A stretch of 64,000 nucleotides of DNA from Eremophila alpestris peregrina (Eukaryota > Chordata > Aves > Passeriformes > Alaudidae), in assembly GCA_009792885.1 (NCBI GenBank), contig WMCF01000059.1:2200832-2264831 (forward strand), given 5' to 3'. The translations under genes were made by a program, and so were the position numbers. The notes beneath the pieces were generated by a model that was not told where the DNA came from, did not search any database, and worked only from the letters and a program-made list of their open reading frames with translations. This document shows positions 56,401 to 62,880 of the stretch, piece after piece. Position 1 is the stretch's first letter. The number at the start of each line of letters is the position of its first letter.

Positions 56401-59400
56401 NNNNNNNNNNNNNNNNNNNNNNNNNNNNNNNNNNNNNNNNNNNNNNNNNNNNNNNNNNNNNNNNNNNNNNNNNNNNNNNNNNNNNNNNNNNNNNNNNNNN
56501 NNNNNNNNNNNNNNNNNNNNNNNNNNNNNNNNNNNNNNNNNNNNNNNNNNNNNNNNNNNNNNNNNNNNNNNNNNNNNNNNNNNNNNNNNNNNNNNNNNNN
56601 NNNNNNNNNNNNNNNNNNNNNNNNNNNNNNNNNNNNNNNNNNNNNNNNNNNNNNNNNNNNNNNNNNNNNNNNNNNNNNNNNNNNNNNNNNNNNNNNNNNN
56701 NNNNNNNNNNNNNNNNNNNNNNNNNNNNNNNNNNNNNNNNNNNNNNNNNNNNNNNNNNNNNNNNNNNNNNNNNNNNNNNNNNNNNNNNNNNNNNNNNNNN
56801 NNNNNNNNNNNNNNNNNNNNNNNNNNNNNNNNNNNNNNNNNNNNNNNNNNNNNNNNNNNNNNNNNNNNNNNNNNNNNNNNNNNNNNNNNNNNNNNNNNNN
56901 NNNNNNNNNNNNNNNNNNNNNNNNNNNNNNNNNNNNNNNNNNNNNNNNNNNNNNNNNNNNNNNNNNNNNNNNNNNNNNNNNNNNNNNNNNNNNNNNNNNN
57001 NGTGCTGGGTGAGTGTGAGTGTGTCTGGTGTGTGCTGGGTGAGTGTGAGTGTGTCTGGTGTGTGCTGGGTGAGTGTGTCTGGCGTGTGCTGGGTGAGTGT
57101 GAGTGTGTCTGGCCTGTGCTGGCAGATGGAAGTGTAGCTGAGCTGTAAGCAGCAAGTTGAAATGATGGAGAATGGTGTTAAAATACAAAGAGCAGCACTT
57201 GGTGTGATGTTTACACAGTGAAGCTTTAGAAGCTGAGTTGCAGAGCTGCCCAGTGGAGTTGGTGTGATCTTTGCAGGGAGTTGAGGGGCATATCTTAGTC
57301 CAGCAGTGTAGATTAAGCAAGTAATTTGTGTTGCCTTGGAGCAAATTCTGTCACAGGTGACAAACCTGCCACGAAGACCAGCTGGATCTTGGGATGTGTG
57401 AGAAAGAGCAATACCAGCAGGTCAGGGAGGTGATCCCTCTGCTCAGCCCCAGTGAGGCACATCTGGGGTGCTGGGTTCAGTTCTGGGCTCCTCAGGACAA
57501 GAGGGGTGCAGAGTTCCTGGAGCAAGTCCAGCAGAGGCTGTGGAGATGATGATGTGACTGGAGCATCACTGTTACAAGGAAATGGTGAATGGTTGGACTT
57601 GATAATCTTAGAAGCCTTTTCCATCCTAAATGATTTCATGATTCTGTGAAAGGCTGAGGGAACTGGGCTTGTTTAACCTTGAGAAGAGATGGCTGAGAGG
57701 GGCCCTCATCAGTGGGTGTCCCTGTCTGCAGGGAGGGGTTGTGGGCTCTTTGTCTGCATGGACCTGGCTGTGCTTGGTGTGCTCAGCAGTGGGACAAGAG
57801 GCCACGAGCAGAAACTGATGCACAGCAAGTTCTGCATGAGTGTGAGGAAGAATTCCTTTACTGTGTGGGAACAGGCTGCCCAGAGAGGAGGGTGTGGAGT
57901 TTCCCTCACTGGAGATACTCCAGAACCATCTGGATGCAATCCTGTCCCAGGTACTCTGGGATGACCCTGCTTGAGCAGGGAGGTAGGACCAGGTGACCCA
58001 CTCTGGTCCCTTCCAAGCTGCCCCATCCTGTGAGCTGTGCTGAGCAGTAATGGAAGGTCAGTTCCTTTTTTGAAGACACTGACTTTTAACATTATGGCCA
58101 AATTTAGAATTGGACTGGCACAGGTTTCCCAAAGCAACTGCCCCATCCCTGGAAGTGCTTGAGGTGCTTGGATGGGGCTTGGAGCATCCTGCTCTAGTGG
58201 ATTGTGTCCCTTTCTATGGCAGGGCTGGAACAGGAATGCTCTTTAAGCTCCATTCCACCCCAAATCATTACAGCATTCCACGATTCTTTGACGTCACCTT
58301 ACAATTCCACTTTTTCTCCCAGAAACTCCTTCTTTCATGAGGCCCCTGGAGGACAGGACAGTGACCAGGGGTGAGACTGCTGTCCTGCAGTGCATAGCTG
58401 GTGGCAGCCCTGCCCCTCGCCTCAACTGGACCAAGGATGATGGGCCCCTGATGGTCACCGAGCGCCATTTCTTCGCCGCGGCCAACCAGCTCCTCATCAT
58501 CGTGGATGCAGGCCTGGAAGATGCTGGGAAGTACACCTGCATCATGTCCAACACCCTGGGCACTGAGCGTGGCCACATCTACCTGAATGTCCTGGCTTCC
58601 CCCAACTGTGACTCCTCCCAGGGGGCTGGGGCCCACGAGGAGGACGGCTGGACCACGGTGGGCATCGTCATCATCGTGGTGGTTTGCTGTGTGGTGGGCA
58701 CCTCCCTGGTGTGGGTCATTGTCATCTACCACATGAGGAGGAGGAATGAAGATTACAGCATCACCAACACAGGTGGAGTGGCCAATAAACAGTGGCTGGT
58801 CCTGGGTTTACTGCAGAACAGTTGGGATTTCTGGATTTGTTACAGATGGATGAGATTAAAGAACTGAAGATTGCCTTCTAAAAATCCCTTCAGGGATTTG
58901 CTCAGATTCCTCTGTTTTAGAGGTTCTTTCAAATACCAGAAGTGTGCTAATTCTATTCCTTATACACTAGGTTTGCCCTATATTGAGGGGAAAACAGGAA
59001 AGTTTGGAAGTAAATATTTGAATAAACTCAGAAATGTTTTCAGGGCCTGGAATAATGGGTGTAAATTTTCTTCCTGGCCCTGTCAGTTTTGACTGAAAAA
59101 AGATACCTACATGCCACTTGAAATTCTGGATAGTTTAGTTAATGTGGGGAATAGTGCTGGTAATACCTTGAAATGTTCACCCTGTTTGATGTTGCTAATG
59201 TTAATTGTGCCTTGCAGAGGAGATGAACCTACCTGCTGACATTCCCAGCTACCTGTCCTCCCAAGGAACACTGTCTGAGCCTCAGGAGGGCTACAGCAAC
59301 CTGGAGGCAGGGAGCCATCAGCAGCTGATGCCTCCAGCTGGCAGCTACATGCACAAAGGCACAGATGGTAAGCAAAGCCCTCAGGTGTGTTACAGTGCCT

Positions 59401-61472
59401 CAGCAGGATGGCACAGTCTCATCTTCACAGCTTAAGTGTCCAGGTAGATCTTGATCCTGTTGCTTTCCTTTGGCATCTCAAGAGCCCAGGCAGAAGAGGT
59501 GGGAATGGATTTTGCTGGGAAGGTGACTGACTAGCTGTGCCTCCTATCCTTGGTGTAAAATTCCTGTCTGTGCCAGACATTCAGGTGGCTTGTTACAATC
59601 ACAGCTAAGGGGTCTGCACTATTTCCCTACCTTGTTTGGAGAATTTTCTCCATGTTGGTGTCACTGAGCTTACAGAGATGCTTTCTTTGCCATCAGAATG
59701 CTGAGGACTCATCACTTGTTACATAGGCTGCCTTGAAAATTGATCCTCAGTGCAAGTTCTTCACACCTGCCCATGATCCCTCCAGCCAGGGATCTGCACT
59801 AGAGTCTGTATCAGGAGGGAGTTGAGAAGCAGCTCCTCTTCTCACCAGTTTATCATCAGCTCTGGTGTGTGTGGGAATGCAGGGGCAAGTCAGGTGCAAG
59901 ATGGATGTGGGCAGGTTTCCCACAGCTGTTTCACCCTGGTGCCCAGGCTGGCTGGACCTGCATGGAACTTTTTTGCCCAAGAAATAGGGAAACATGCCCA
60001 TGGTCAGCTTGAGAAGGGCACTGCTATGGAGAATTTGGATGGGGGGAATCTGGGGGGATTGTCATGTGACCTCTCAATCTGTGTTGCTGTAATAAATGAT
60101 CATACCAGGACATAAAGCCTGTGCAACTCTGGCATCCTCCTCCTCTTTGAGAGTGTTTGATCTCTGTGTTGTGTTCCTCAGGTGGTGCAGCACCATTGGT
60201 GATCTGCTCAGATTGTTATGACAGTGCCAACATCTACTCCAGGCCCCGGGAGTTCTGTCCCTATGCCTTCATCAGTGAGGAGGAGCCCCTGGATCCCACC
60301 CTCCCAAACCTCAGGGTGCAGGTGCCCAAGGAAATGTACACAGCACACACCCAGAATGAAGCTCTGGGTAGTCTCTTAGCAGACAGAGATGTGCCTGTCT
60401 TCCTCACCAACCATGACAAAAAAAGTGATAAGAAAATCTCTTCCCAGCAGATTATTGGTGAGTGTCTTTTCCTTTTGTTGCTTGGTATTCCCTGGTAACT
60501 TTGGTTATGCTGCCCTTCACTATTGGCACACAGCTCATCTTCCAAGTGCCAGTAGTTTGTGGAATAACTCACGTTTATGAGCCACTTGTTCTCCAAATGC
60601 CCCTGTTGCATCAGCAAACAACAGCTTGCATCCAGTACCTGAGATTGAAGAGGGTGATGTTAAAAAGATGGCATTTCTTAATTAGCAGGTTTAGCTTTGT
60701 GGAGTGTGGGCCTTTGCTGATACTTCAAGGATGTGTATTAACCAAAAGTTGGAGCTTCACATAAGAAATTCAAATAGCTTTTCTGTTTGAGCTGGCCTGA
60801 AGTTCAAAGAGCTCCCTAAATTGGTTGTTTTTCTGTTGACTTTCTTCCAGATCACCCTTTTAAAAATTCACACTGAAGCTCTCTGTGTTCCTGGTTACTG
60901 TAAGAGATTGCTGGAAAGGGAGAGCATCTAGTAAAATATCCTCTCAAAACCAGAGAAAACCACCTCAGAACTATTGTAATTGCCAAGTCACAGAGCTCAA
61001 ATCTATTTAAAATCTGAGTGAGATTGATCTCTGCTCTTTGTGAGCAGTGGCAGCAGCTGGAGCTGTGTCAGGGGTGGTTTGGATTTGGTATCAGGAACCG
61101 GTTCTGAGCAGGGAATGGTGATGGCCCCAAGGCTGCCAGAGCTCACAGGGTGTTTGGACAATGCTCCCAGGCACTGGGTGGGATTTGTTGGGGTGTCTGT
61201 GCATGGCCAGATGATCCTTGAGGGTCCCTTCCAGCTCAGGATATTCTTGGATTCTGTGAATTTGCTCCTGTTCATGTTCTCATTTTTCTCCCTCAGAGCC
61301 CTTCCAGGTTCCTCTGTGGGGAGGCACCAAAGACCTGCCTTGCTCCCACCCACAGTTCCTGCAGCATCCCCTGGCCCACGAGGCCTCACCCAGAGCCTGC
61401 CACAGGCTGCAGGAGGAGAGTTTTGATTTTCACAGGACACAGAACATTCATGACCACAGTGACACAACATAA
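38028..61472 (+). CDS. LRIG2: LRIG2, leucine-rich repeats and Ig-like domains protein 2; 18 coding exons
   Basis: Join of 38028-38281, 43867-43938, 44398-44472, 44973-45107, 45633-45776, 45904-46047, 46721-46864, 47098-47241, 50560-50640, 51442-51513, 51655-51723, 53192-53355, 54569-54889, 55972-56253, 58323-58772, 59218-59367, 60182-60457, 61297-61472: 3153 nt, 1050 residues (human about 1065). Order: signal peptide with a Leu/Ala core at 22-37; LRR N-cap (Cys48, 52, 54, 61); LRRs encoded in 24-codon-type exons; LRR C-cap (Cys454, 456, 478, 499); three Ig domains (Cys526-587, 630-682, 724-773); one membrane helix about 812-835 followed by HMRRR; cytoplasmic tail. LRIG proteins modulate growth-factor and BMP receptor signalling. 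Introns 1-11 are phase 2 and 12-17 are phase 1, a clean switch from LRR to Ig modules. The tail pattern (EEMNLPADIPSYL, VICSDCYD) separates LRIG2 from LRIG1 and LRIG3. The gene appears intact. Confidence 0.97.
38484..38760 (+). mobile_element. CR1 LINE 3' fragment at the start of LRIG2 intron 1
   Basis: Forward CR1 3' sequence is readable throughout: 'gcaagcgataagacaagagg', 'gccaggggaggcttgggttc', 'ggggctgcctggggaggtgg', 'ggaggccttttccagccgaa'. It begins about 200 bp from the exon-1 donor. Confidence 0.9.
39990..40672 (-). mobile_element. CR1 LINE 3' fragment, about 680 bp, in LRIG2 intron 1
   Basis: The longest CR1 copy in the window. The plus strand starts 'atcatagactggtttgggct' and runs through 'tgggcaacctgtgccagggc', 'gcactgggaagggctatgaa' and 'catccccaagtcctccccag'. 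It includes a part of CR1 upstream of the 3'UTR. Well preserved, hence younger than most others here. Confidence 0.92.
40914..40936. repeat. (GT)n microsatellite
   Basis: About 11.5 uninterrupted GT dinucleotides in LRIG2 intron 1. Confidence 0.95.
41968..42115 (+). mobile_element. CR1-type 3' fragment in LRIG2 intron 1
   Basis: Forward fragment with 'gtcagtgtttaagaggaatt', 'gtggtcaggcaggtggacta' and 'gttgttgtaggttccctgcc', ending 'gttctattatattctg', the CR1 subtype with an ATTCTATTCT tail. It is diverged. Confidence 0.75.
42225..42420 (+). mobile_element. Probable 3' part of an endogenous retroviral LTR
   Basis: In forward order there is a TATA-like 'gtagtatttaagggg' at about 42319-42333, then 'tttgaataaaacac' with AATAAA about 20 bp later, then 'ttgggagccatgtggtctga' and 'gtgtccaacagcgacaata'. 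That order (TATA, poly(A) signal, R/U5-like stretch) is what bird ERV LTRs show. No coding region accompanies it, so it would be a fragment or solo LTR. The 5' border is not clear. Confidence 0.4.
43213..43325 (+). mobile_element. CR1-type 3' fragment in LRIG2 intron 1
   Basis: A short diverged forward fragment with 'ttctgggccaggagttagac' and 'ttgatgatttttgtaggatc', resembling the 'gggccaggagctggactcgatgatccttgtgggtc' segment common to several CR1 subfamilies. Confidence 0.65.
43867..43938 (+). CDS. LRIG2: LRIG2 exon 2 (LRR)
   Basis: A 72-nt exon for residues 85-108, one LRR (DLSYNHL). The acceptor is TCTGTAG|G and the donor GTGTAAGT, phase 2 at both ends. Intron 1 before it is 5.6 kb. Confidence 0.95.
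44398..44472 (+). CDS. LRIG2: LRIG2 exon 3 (LRR)
   Basis: A 75-nt exon for residues 109-133 (KMNYNELSEIP...), with a potential N-glycosylation site NIT. The acceptor TATTTAAG|G follows a T-rich tract. The donor is CT|GTAAGT. Confidence 0.95.
44973..45107 (+). CDS. LRIG2: LRIG2 exon 4 (LRRs)
   Basis: A 135-nt exon for residues 134-178, two LRRs (HNTIPEINAEQL..., LDLSSNLISEI). The acceptor is TTTTTCAG|G and the donor CT|GTAAGT. Confidence 0.95.
45633..45776 (+). CDS. LRIG2: LRIG2 exon 5 (LRRs)
   Basis: A 144-nt exon (48 codons, residues 179-226), two LRRs beginning NLSNNRITTLEAG. The acceptor is CTTCCTTAG|G and the donor CT|GTAAGT. Confidence 0.95.
45904..46047 (+). CDS. LRIG2: LRIG2 exon 6 (LRRs)
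   Basis: A 144-nt exon for residues 227-274, two LRRs (ELKRNRIKIVESLTF, MQRNGISKLMDGAFFG). The acceptor GTGAAAG|G has a poor pyrimidine tract, but the frame and the family alignment require it. The donor is TT|GTGAGT. The intron before it is only 127 bp. Confidence 0.93.
46721..46864 (+). CDS. LRIG2: LRIG2 exon 7 (LRRs)
   Basis: A 144-nt exon for residues 275-322, two LRRs (ELEHNNLTEVNKGWLYG, YVSQNAITRISPDAW), with a potential N-glycosylation site NLT. The acceptor is ACTCATTAG|A and the donor CT|GTAAGT. Confidence 0.95.
47098..47241 (+). CDS. LRIG2: LRIG2 exon 8 (LRRs)
   Basis: A 144-nt exon for residues 323-370, two LRRs (DLSYNQLTRLKESAFVG, NLGDNHINHIADGVFRG). The acceptor is TTTCCAG|A and the donor TT|GTAAGT. 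The intron that follows is 3.3 kb and holds LTR-like and AT-rich sequence. Confidence 0.95.
47242..49690. other. LRIG2: LRIG2 intron 8, first part
   Basis: No coding exon is recognised. Two diverged copies of a block of about 130 bp (48470-48590 and 49572-49710) are described in findings. Their origin is not recognised. Confidence 0.5.
49697..49723. repeat. 12-bp AT-rich inverted repeat with 3-nt loop
   Basis: CATATTATTCAT (49697-49708) is followed after AAT by its exact reverse complement (49712-49723). It stands at the edge of a strongly AT-rich stretch extending to about 49900. Confidence 0.9.
49780..50420 (+). mobile_element. Probable degraded endogenous retroviral LTR
   Basis: An AT-rich head is followed by two imperfect copies of a segment of about 80 bp: 'gttagttggttgcagttaca...ccacagaaatgcattc' at about 49915-49985, and 'attagctggttacagttatg...ccacagaaatgcatcc' at about 50005-50070. 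Next come 'catgcatattcattatctgg', 'ttctgggcatgctcagttca' and a TATA-like 'acaatatataaagggt' near 50391. The 'catgcatattcat...gccccgcccat...gcatgctcag' wording is familiar from bird ERV LTRs. No retroviral coding region is nearby. The borders and family are uncertain. Confidence 0.45.
50560..50640 (+). CDS. LRIG2: LRIG2 exon 9 (LRR)
   Basis: An 81-nt exon for residues 371-397 (DLRNNEISWAIEDANEAF), the extended LRR characteristic of LRIG proteins. The acceptor is ACTGCAG|G and the donor CT|GTATGT. Confidence 0.95.
51442..51513 (+). CDS. LRIG2: LRIG2 exon 10 (LRR)
   Basis: A 72-nt exon for residues 398-421 (ILQGNQIKSITKKAFSG). The acceptor is TATTTTCAG|A and the donor CT|GTAAGT. Confidence 0.95.
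51655..51723 (+). CDS. LRIG2: LRIG2 exon 11 (last LRR)
   Basis: A 69-nt exon for residues 422-444 (DLSNNAIMSIQENAF). The acceptor is TTACAG|A and the donor CT|GTAAGT. The intron before it is 141 bp. Confidence 0.95.
51724..53191. other. LRIG2: LRIG2 intron 11
   Basis: 1.5 kb with no exon or repeat tail that I can recognise. Confidence 0.5.
53192..53355 (+). CDS. LRIG2: LRIG2 exon 12 (LRR C-cap)
   Basis: A 164-nt exon for residues 445-499 with the C-cap cysteines 454 and 456 (LLCDCQLKWLPQWL), 478 and 499 (DFVC). The acceptor is CCTGCAG|A. The donor G|GTTTGT is weak, lacking A at +3 and G at +5. The exon shifts the intron phase from 2 to 1. Reading past the donor hits a stop after four codons (GLYF). 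Confidence 0.93.
53690..53858 (-). mobile_element. CR1 LINE 3' fragment in LRIG2 intron 12
   Basis: The plus strand reads 'tatcacagaatcataaaata', 'ttggaagggaccttaaagat' and 'cagggacaccttccacaaga', the reverse complement of a typical CR1 3' end. Well preserved. Confidence 0.92.
54569..54889 (+). CDS. LRIG2: LRIG2 exon 13 (Ig domain 1)
   Basis: A 321-nt exon for residues 500-606. The first Ig-like C2 domain has Cys526 and Cys587 (YQCIV), Trp540, and the DEGKYQC signature before the second Cys. Potential N-glycosylation sites are NVS, NFT and NYS. The acceptor is CTTTGCAG|A and the donor G|GTAAGT, phase 1 at both ends, so the domain is a symmetric module. Confidence 0.96.
55555..55774 (+). mobile_element. 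CR1 LINE 3' fragment in LRIG2 intron 13
   Basis: Forward CR1: 'tggatattaggaagaaattt', 'gcccagagaagctgtggctg', 'gttcaaggtcaggttggaca', ending 'gcattctgtcattctgtg'. About 200 bp upstream of exon 14. Confidence 0.93.
55972..56253 (+). CDS. LRIG2: LRIG2 exon 14 (Ig domain 2)
   Basis: A 282-nt exon for residues 607-700: Cys630, Trp642, and Cys682 in GIYSCMAQN. The acceptor is GATGCAG|A. The donor G|GTGAGT at 56254 is the first copy in a tandem array of the same junction (see the repeat at 56247-57125). Domain boundaries are phase 1. Confidence 0.95.
56247..57125 (+). repeat. LRIG2: 30-bp minisatellite containing copies of the exon-14 splice donor (with gap)
   Basis: The unit is GTGCTGGGTGAGTGTGAGTG + TGTCTGGTGT. 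The first copy starts inside exon 14 (56247). After the gap, copies start at 57002, 57032, 57062 (24 bp, a 6-bp deletion), 57086 and a final partial at 57116. Every full copy carries the identical junction CTGG|GTGAGTG. The gap 56275-57001 is probably more of the same array, unresolved. Confidence 0.9.
56275..57001. other. Assembly gap (727 N) inside the minisatellite
   Basis: A run of N with the same 30-bp repeat on both sides, so the gap is very likely a tandem array that short reads could not cross. The N count is an estimate and not a measured length. Confidence 1.
57383..58035 (+). mobile_element. CR1 LINE 3' region, interrupted by a second CR1 tail
   Basis: The outer copy reads 'gatccctctgctcagcccca', 'ggtgctgggttcagttctgg' and 'atgatgatgtgactggagca', then resumes after about 57648 with 'aggctgagggaactgggctt', 'ggaacaggctgcccagagag' and 'tctggtcccttccaagctgc'. 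Between them about 57585-57648 is a complete CR1 tail of another copy, ending 'atttcatgattctgtg'. The nested order dates the inner insertion as the younger. Confidence 0.85.
58108..58290 (+). mobile_element. CR1 LINE 3' fragment abutting LRIG2 exon 15
   Basis: Forward CR1: 'gcaactgccccatccctgga', 'tggatggggcttggagcatc', 'ttaagctccattccacccca', tail 'cattccacgattctttg'. The tail ends 31 bp before the exon-15 acceptor AG. Confidence 0.9.
58323..58772 (+). CDS. LRIG2: LRIG2 exon 15 (Ig domain 3 and transmembrane helix)
   Basis: A 450-nt exon for residues 701-850. It holds Ig3 (Cys724, Trp736, Cys773 in KYTCIMSN), a short juxtamembrane stalk rich in acidic residues, the membrane helix about 812-835 (VGIVIIVVVCCVVGTSLVWV), the stop-transfer HMRRR, and the start of the tail (NEDYSITNT). 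The acceptor is TTCTCCCAG|A. The donor G|GTGGAG is weak. Confidence 0.95.
59218..59367 (+). CDS. LRIG2: LRIG2 exon 16 (cytoplasmic tail)
   Basis: A 150-nt exon for residues 851-900, with EEMNLPADIPSYLSSQGTLS and a Tyr in EGYSN. This motif block is strongly conserved among LRIG2 proteins. The acceptor is CCTTGCAG|A and the donor G|GTAAGC. Confidence 0.95.
60182..60457 (+). CDS. LRIG2: LRIG2 exon 17 (cytoplasmic tail)
   Basis: A 276-nt exon for residues 901-992, with VICSDCYDSANIYSR and REFCPYAF, then a more variable acidic stretch. The acceptor is TTCCTCAG|G and the donor G|GTGAGT. The second half (KEMYTAHTQNEALGS...) is the least conserved part and may account for the protein being a little shorter than the human one. 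Confidence 0.93.
61052..61260 (+). mobile_element. CR1 LINE 3' fragment abutting LRIG2 exon 18
   Basis: Forward CR1: 'gtgatggccccaaggctgcc', 'gtgggatttgttggggtgtc', 'gatgatccttgagggtccct', tail 'tcttggattctgtgaa'. It ends 36 bp before the first base of exon 18. Confidence 0.9.
61297..61472 (+). CDS. LRIG2: LRIG2 exon 18 (last coding exon)
   Basis: 176 nt for residues 993-1050, ending TAA at 61470-61472. The C-terminal CHRLQEESFDFHRTQNIHD block matches the conserved LRIG2 C-terminus (CHRLQ..FDF.RT.NI.D), which confirms both exon and frame. The acceptor is CTCCCTCAG|A. Confidence 0.95.
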
Positions 61473-61951
61473 AACACTCACAAAGCCTTGAAAGCATATC
61501 CAGATTGGCTGACTGGATTTACTACCTCAGGACTAACCCCAAGGCCAAAGATGCTTTTGTGTGTGTCTGCAAGTTCTAAACAGTCAGACTCTCTTTAAGG
61601 AGTGGCACATGCTTCTTTTTTTCTGCAATTTCTCCATTGGAAAATGGGAATATGCACCAGAGAACACATGGATGATTAGTGCCATCTACAAAAATACCAT
61701 TAAAACATGGATTGTGTGGTGCTGGAAGCAACCTTTGTGGTGGTGCATGCTTTGGAAAGCTCTCAAGAATGTGCTGTAGCTGTTTCACAGTGCTTGGGAA
61801 CAACCCATCAGGGCCTCCTCGTGGAATTCCCCCAGAACTGTAAGCAGAAAACTCTTGGCCAGCTTTTCCTTCCTTAGACTGTTGGCAGGTGTCTGTTGCC
61901 AGTCCAAATTTGGGGCTTGTTTTCTCCTAGGAATAATGGATTCCAGTTGTA

Positions 61952-61957
61952 AATAAA
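61952..61957 (+). terminator. LRIG2: Poly(A) signal AATAAA, proximal
   Basis: A canonical hexamer in 'gtaaataaactcac', 480 nt past the LRIG2 stop codon. Confidence 0.5.
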
Positions 61958-62856
61958 CTCACATTTATAAATATTTTGTATACACTAAGCATATAAATGT
62001 GTTGGCTGTAATGTAAATTATTTTTTATTATGCCAAAGTATGTATCATACTGTTAGTCTTGACAGCTGCATATCAAGCCATATGGGGGGCTTGGGGGAAC
62101 TGAAAGCTTGTTTGTGAGGGAATAGAGCTGTCTTTGTTTTGAAAAGAAGTGCATTTACTTATAGATCTGTGGTAGAACTGTGATAATTATGAATTTCATT
62201 GTTGCCTACAACTGTGTGCCTGGCTGACCTGGCTGCAAACTGATCCATTTCATGATATTAGCAGAATTTCAAGGTTTATCTAAGCTTTTACCTATAAAAA
62301 TGCCCTTTGTATTGTGTCTGTGGAGAGGGTCTCCATGTGTTTCCTAGCTGACAGTTATAAGTGAACTTTTAAAAAGAAATGTGGTCACCAAAAGCATCAG
62401 GTAAATGGAGAGAGCACTTGCTAAATGCTTATTTCTCCCAAAGGTAGGTGGAGTTTAAAACACTGCTCCTTTTCTGTTGTAAAATACCAGGCTAAATTGT
62501 TGAATTAACAGTTCCCTAAAACCTGAGTGTGGTCAGAATGTTTAAATATCTGACAGGTGAGAAATGACACAGTGCAGGGAGCCCCTTGCCACTGAGAAAT
62601 CCTGCTGAGACAGAGGAAGCTCACACTCAATAGTTCAGTGAGCTGTGCCTGACAGAATGAGGAGGAACAATGACATTGGAAAGAGTTCCTGAGAAGTTTT
62701 GTGGGGTTTTTTTTGGGAAAATGCCCCTTTTTGTAGAAGGTGTTAAAAGTCTCCTCTTTTATCTGTTTTCAGTGGGTCCTTTGTGCTCTGTGGTCACACC
62801 TTTAGAGTGAGGTGCTTCCTTCCTGCTCACTGCTGTCTGCTTTGAAGCTGCACCCA

Positions 62857-62862
62857 AATAAA
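62857..62862 (+). terminator. LRIG2: Poly(A) signal AATAAA, distal
   Basis: A canonical hexamer in 'cccaaataaaaccat', about 1385 nt past the stop codon, followed by T-rich sequence ('gggatatttttataaag'). Confidence 0.4.
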
Positions 62863-62880
62863 ACCATCTGTGGGATATTT

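Larger units (their letters stand above)
61473..62880 (+). other. LRIG2: LRIG2 3'UTR (end uncertain)
   Basis: Two canonical hexamers follow the stop, at 61952-61957 and 62857-62862. The first would give a 3'UTR of about 0.5 kb, the second about 1.4 kb. The sequence is AT-rich and repeat-free, and the part around 61950-62230 (TATTTTGTA and similar) looks 3'UTR-like. Which site is used cannot be told. Confidence 0.5.

Noticed and set aside
55956..57148. Single long frame joining Ig2 of LRIG2 to the repeat after the gap (VLGECECVW...)
   Set aside because: The normal exon ends at 56253 with a good donor, and Ig3 follows in frame from 58323. The extension counts only as a possible splice variant, given under findings.
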